Assembly: GCF_024323335.1 (NCBI RefSeq)
Contig: NC_066585.1
Coordinates: 534,278,082 to 534,342,081 of the forward strand
Source: Lathyrus oleraceus
Lineage: Eukaryota; Streptophyta; Magnoliopsida; Fabales; Fabaceae
Length of the DNA: 64,000 nt
Direction: 5' to 3'
Numbering within the stretch: the first letter of the stretch is position 1; each line of letters starts with the position of its first letter. The translations under genes and the position numbers were made by a program. Below, in pieces: positions 59,656 to 64,000 of this stretch. A model generated the notes under the pieces. That model saw nothing but the letters and a program-made list of their open reading frames with translations, had not been told where the DNA came from and made no database searches.

Positions 59656-60384
59656 ATGAATTCAATGAATCACTTAGGAGATGAGGAAGAACTGCAAATG
59701 CAAATGAAAGAAAACCTTATTGGGATGCTGTTAAAGGTAAAGGCAAAGGAAGAGGTGATGTCATTCACGGAAATATAGGAGTTCTATAGTGCTAAGGAGA
59801 TGTATAACATCTTCAGAGATTTCAGTGACATTGATGAGGTTGTGATTCCTCCGAAGAAAGATAGGCGAGGGAAGAGATACATGTTTGTGAGATTCAAGAA
59901 AGTGGAAGATGTTAGACTGACGGTGGTGAAACTAGACAACATCATCATTGAAGGGGAAAAAAAGCTATGCAAATATAAGAAAGCCTTTCAGAAGAATACT
60001 ACTTTCAGACAGGAGAAGATTTGGGGATCGCGCATGAGGAATGATAAGAGTTCATATGCACAGGTAGTGGAAAACAAAAGGAAAGGGGAGCAAAATCAAA
60101 CAAATATAAGAAGAAACAATAATGGAGGTAAAAGGATCATAGGTAGCAACACGAAGGAAGTTAAATCGAGATTCACACATCTGGCTTACATGGTGGGGGG
60201 AGGAAAAGCTAGGGAGATTCAGAAAGGCATGCATTGATGTGGTTCCAAAAGCTAGAATAACCTATAATATTCAAGAGAAAATGCACATGGAAGGGGTATT
60301 TACTATTAAAGTTACTCCTCAAGGGACTAATTTGTGCCTCCTAGAGGAGGCAGAGGAAGGAGAATTTAAGGCAATGGTAAATAT
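59656..60384 (+). pseudogene. LINE ORF1, RRM-type RNA-binding protein
   Basis: From ATG 59656, with an in-frame TAG near 59776. The RRM fold is recognisable in 'YNIFRDFSDIDEVVIPPKKD' and 'GKRYMFVRFKKVEDVR' (59803-59920), the layout of plant L1 ORF1 proteins that bind element RNA. A basic region follows, a stop at 60235, and the end block 'FTIKVTPQGTNLCLLEEAEE' lies in another frame (60299-60358). Confidence 0.7.
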
Positions 60385-60405
60385 GTGTTTTATTCAGGAG
60401 ACTAA

Positions 60406-60860
60406 GGGTCAGTTTGTTTTAGCTTTAAAAAAATGGATTTTTTCTTTGTATTTTTGAAAATGGATTCTACAAAAATATTTTTTAAAATATTACAAATTTT
60501 TCTAAATTTGTCTTTTATAAATTAAAAGATTGAATTATTCATTCTATAACATAAATATACATTATTGAAGATCAAAACATAGTCAAAATCACAATTTTTT
60601 TAAAAAATTATATTTTAAAAATGATTTTTATGAAAAACTATTTGAAATAGCTTCAAAATTAAGTGATTTTTTGAAAATTTGATATCCAAAAAAAGTTTCG
60701 ATAAAATGATGAAATACATAAAATAACATTTTAAGAATAACTATTAAAACCAAATTTTCATTTGAAGCTTTTATAAAAAGTTTCTTTGTAAAATTCTTTT
60801 ACACTAAAATATGTAACACTATAAAAATCATTTTTAAAAAAAGTCAAAACAAACGGGCCC
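60406..60860. mobile_element. Tourist-like MITE, 455 bp
   Basis: Flanked by TAA at 60403-60405 and 60861-60863. Ends GGGTCAGTTTGTTTTAGCTT and, inverted, GGGCCCGTTTGTTTTGACTT match at most positions. AT-rich, non-coding. Cutting it out with one TAA restores the LINE endonuclease reading frame across the site, which confirms the boundaries. Three-base TAA duplications point to the PIF/Harbinger superfamily. Confidence 0.85.
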
Positions 60861-61601
60861 TAAGATTCAAAAGTTGGAGGAAGATATTGTGAAAAGTCTA
60901 TAGAGGGGAAAGGCGATTGGTTGGTCAGGTAAAAATACATAAGGGTTGTCAGGTGGACTCATAATCTTATGAAAAAAGGTATAATTCAACTAGTGCTTAG
61001 CTTCAGTGGAGAGGGATTCATAGGTTTTAGTGCCGAATGGAGAGGCAAGATATGTTACTTTATTAATGTATACTCATCTTCTTGTAGTATTAGTAGGAAA
61101 AGAGTATTATGGGAAAGACTATTGCATCTCAAGTCTACATTAGATCCATGAGAGTGGTCTGTAGGAGGAGATTTTAACTGTGTAAGAAGTAGTGATGATA
61201 GGCATGGAATGAATTCTTTATTTAGTTCTACTGACATGAAGGAATTTGACGAATTCACATTGAAAACATGGAGTTGGTGGATGTTCCTACTGTAGGAAAT
61301 ACATTTGCATGGTCTAATGGGGATGGCACTGCAAGGAGTAGGTTAGAAATATTTTTGATGACTTATAATGTGTATACACGGTGGAAGGTTAATGGTCAGG
61401 TGGTGGGGGACAAATATTTGTATGATCATAGTCCAATTTGAATTATGTTAAATAACTTAGAGTGGGGTTCAAATCCGTTCAAAACTCTTAGTTATGTGTA
61501 TGAGAATAAGGAACTCTTAAGTTTTGTAAAGAAGGAATGCAACTCTTTTATGGTTAGTGATTGAAATAATAACAAATGTACTATTTTGTCTTTTGCAGTA
61601 A

Positions 61602-62891
61602 TAAAGGGGAAATTCCCTGAATGTCGATCTCAAGGGCTGCCTGTTAATAAAAATAAAGGCAAATAAAATTAATACGCTAAAATAAGGGTTTGCAAGGGAA
61701 AATGAACATGCCAGGGAAGATGTATAATTTGTCCCTATAACAACTCTGAGTCACTATTACATCAACAAATATCATTTAACTACTACCAGTTCTCAAGGGT
61801 ATTTTCTCCTAAGGCTTTGGTGAAAAAACATTTAATCATTCAACCCTAGTTTCTATGTCCATAGGAAATTACTGGTGAAATTAAGTCTTATTATATAAAG
61901 AATCTTCTGGTTCATACAGGGTATCCCTAGTGCTAGGTGATATCTACTGAAGGGTAATCTTATGAAAACCTCATCAATGGCGGTCCATCCTAATTGATAA
62001 TCATACAACAATCTCAATTGATCCGAAAGAGAAAACATTAAACACATCAAAAGATTACTGTAATTATTAAAAATAATATTATCAATGCAATCACAAACTC
62101 AAAGTCATCACAGATATAAATCAAGAACACCCCCTAGCATTAGGGGGTTTAGCTACTCATATTGTTCAAATCATATTCAAGATGAAAATTAAACATCACA
62201 AGTAATTGGGTGACTTGGATCTTCATTTGCTCCCGCTCATGAAAATCTTCCTCTCTCTGAATTCCCTGATCTCTGTAATTCTCGATCGTCTGACAATTCT
62301 CCTTGCTCTATTTTCTCTTTGCCAAAAAAAGTCGCATTCTTCTCTCGTAGAAACTCTTATAAAATAATGAAAATCCCTTAGCATTGGTTGGAAAACCCCA
62401 GAACGCACTTGCTGCTCAAGCCCGGATAAGAGTCCAAAAATTGAGATAATTAGCATATGGGCTGACACGGACGACTGTGTCAGGCCCCTGCCTTGGCCTT
62501 CATCTTCAGCTTCCTCTCAGGTGGGCTGACACGGGTGGCCGTGTCAGGCCCCTGTCTTCCTTCTCCTTGCAGCTTGTTTAGGCCTTCATCTTGACACGGC
62601 CCGTGTCAGGTGACACGGGTGGCCCTGTCATGCTTCTTGTAACTTTGTAATTTCTTTGCTAAAACGCTAGAATTCTCGACTTTCTTGCATTGAGTCCTTT
62701 GGGTCTTCTACTTGGACCTGGAGAGGATTAAAATAGATAACCAAAGCATAAAATCCTAAAAACACGAAATAAAACTAAAAATTGATAAAACACTTAATTA
62801 ACTTATAGGAATAAAAACATGCTTGAAATGTATTATAATGCGAACATAGTATTCAAAACTCCTTGGCTTCTTGTCGGATAAGTGATGAAAA
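61602..62891 (-). repeat. Athila/Cyclops-like LTR remnant G inside the LINE
   Basis: Interrupts LINE ORF2. An 8-bp repeat TGCAGTAA lies at 61594-61601 and 62892-62899 and may mark the insertion site, though 5 bp is usual for LTR elements. The + strand block 'GTCGATCTCAAGGG' near 61623 parallels 'TCGATCCCACAGGG' of the LTR of A, and 'CCCCCTAGCATTAGGGGG' at 62131-62148 is a motif I associate with Cyclops/Athila LTRs. TGACACGG/CCGTGTCA dyads lie at about 62461-62640. No coding domains. A solo LTR is the likely nature. Confidence 0.5.
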
Positions 62892-64000
62892 TGCAGTAAA
62901 AATGGTGACCGATCAGTTAGGGAAGCAAGGATTTTAGCCCGAAAGATAAATTCAAGCAATTGAGGGACATGTTAAGATAATGGAATAGAGAAGTGTCTGG
63001 TTGGGTGGAGCTCAAAGTAGAAGAGGAAGTCTGTGAATTGGATAGATTAGACAATATAACAGTGTCAAAAAATAACAATGGTGATGAGGTGTTAAGGGAT
63101 AAGAGAAGGAAAACATCAAAGAAGGTTTAAGATTATATTTATCTGAGAGAAAGCATCCTTAAACAGAAGTTAAGAAATAGGTGGATTAGATAAGGAGATT
63201 TGAATACAAGGTTCTTCCATAGTGCAGTGAAAGAAAGAATCAGAAGAAATTATTTATTTGCAGTACTTGATAGAGAAGGGATAAGAGTGGATGAGGTTAA
63301 AGGGGAAGCTAAGAGATATTTTGAGGACAAATTTAAAGAAGATGTTGATGAGAGACCCTTATTAGAGGCAGCGGAGTTCAAATAGTTAACCAAAACTGCT
63401 AGTGAGGATCTTGAAGAAGAATTTTCAAAGGAGGAAATTAAAGAAGCCATCTGGGACAGTGAAAGGGATAGAAGTACATGCCCTGATGGATTTAATTTTT
63501 CTTTTCTGAAGAAGTCTTAGTGGATTTTACAAGAAGATATTGTGAATTTTTTAAGGAATTTCATAGAAGTTGTAGACTACCCAAAGCAATGAAAACCTTA
63601 TTTTTAGCCTTGATCCCAAAAGTAACAAGTCCCTAAAGATTAGTTGAGTATAAGTTCATATGCTTAGTAAGTTGTATGTACAATCTTATAGCAAAAATCT
63701 TAGTTGCAAGACTAAAGAGGGTTATATGCATGGTGATATCAGAAACTCAAGCAACATTTATCCCGAGAAGGCAAATTATTGATAGAATGTTGGTAACTAA
63801 TGAGATTTTGGATCTAGCTAAGAGGGATAAAAGATAATGCCTATTACTCAAAGTAGATTTCACTCAAGCGTATGATTGTGTCAGTTGGAGTTATCTAAGA
63901 TACATGTTTAGAAGATTAGGCTTTGGATCAAATGGTGTATGTGGATGGAATCTACAATGTTTGCGAGCAGCATTTCAGTCTTGGTAAATGGGAATCTTAC

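Larger units (their letters stand above)
59656..64000 (+). mobile_element. L1-type LINE, degenerate, runs off the window
   Basis: ORF1 with an RRM-like domain is followed by endonuclease and RT sequence on the plus strand. It is interrupted by a Tourist-like MITE (60406-60860) and an LTR-like remnant (about 61602-62891). ORF1's end and ORF2's start appear fused by a deletion near 60384. The reverse transcriptase continues past 64000. Confidence 0.75.
60385..64000 (+). pseudogene. LINE ORF2, endonuclease and reverse transcriptase, broken
   Basis: Endonuclease: 'CFIQETK' at 60386, continuing after the MITE with 'IQKLEEDIVKSL', then 'FINVYSS' near 61060 and the catalytic-type 'GGDFNCVRSSDD' near 61158. 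After the LTR remnant come 'DLNTRFFHSAVKERIRRN' near 63198, 'STCPDGFNFSFLKKS' near 63475 and RT 'LLKVDFTQAYDCVSWSYLR' near 63844. Many stops. It would nick DNA and copy element RNA; this copy is dead. Confidence 0.75.

Overview
The window is plant nuclear DNA made almost entirely of transposable elements. The families present are Ogre/Tat and Athila gypsy elements, Ty1/copia, L1-type LINE, a MULE carrying a plant-mobile-domain gene, and a Tourist-like MITE. Together with very large nested LTR elements and an Ogre-type solo LTR of about 4.7 kb, this suggests a large-genome legume, most likely of the pea/vetch/lentil group. The organism is an inference. I see no rRNA, tRNA, CRISPR array or convincing conserved single-copy host gene.

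The left 42 kb is a four-level nest that I could resolve by exact boundaries. A decayed copia element (D, about 1641-42250, +) was hit in gag by an Athila-lineage element (A, 2014-38036, -, target duplication ATGGA). A was then hit by an Ogre-like element (B, 6765-29064, +, target duplication GCAGC). B's 3' LTR was then split by a Tat-lineage element (C, 17385-27722, -, target duplication GAATG). LTR differences, counted by eye, fall in the order the nesting demands: about 22 substitutions in 1.73 kb for A, about 16 in 1.97 kb for B, and one 1-bp indel in 0.6 kb for C.

Inside the nest, A carries one gag-pol (two in-frame stops) plus two divergent copies of the Athila extra ORF. The downstream copy is intact and has its own promoter, which resembles the LTR promoter. 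B has lost gag: its first ORF joins the Ogre ORF1 amino end in frame to the protease, and a short intron joins protease to RT-RNase H-integrase. C carries gag-pol on the minus strand and, antisense to it, a three-exon gene with its own TATA box. Several C reading frames are broken although its LTRs are almost identical.

From 42.3 to 44.6 kb the DNA is AT-rich with no sure gene. A MULE (about 44645-50296) follows, with long inverted repeats, a broken transposase (-) and a divergent three-exon plant-mobile-domain gene (+). A second copia element (E, about 50765-58510) is split by an Ogre-type solo LTR (F, 52455-57121). The window ends in a degenerate LINE (59656 to the edge) interrupted by a MITE and an Athila/Cyclops-like LTR remnant. 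A possible small two-exon gene lies at 58885-59388.

The most interesting signals are: clusters of short dyad-symmetric motifs directly upstream of the TATA box in several unrelated promoters of the window; the duplicated Athila ORF with a copied promoter; the spliced antisense gene of C; and the gag-less, ORF1-protease-fused Ogre.
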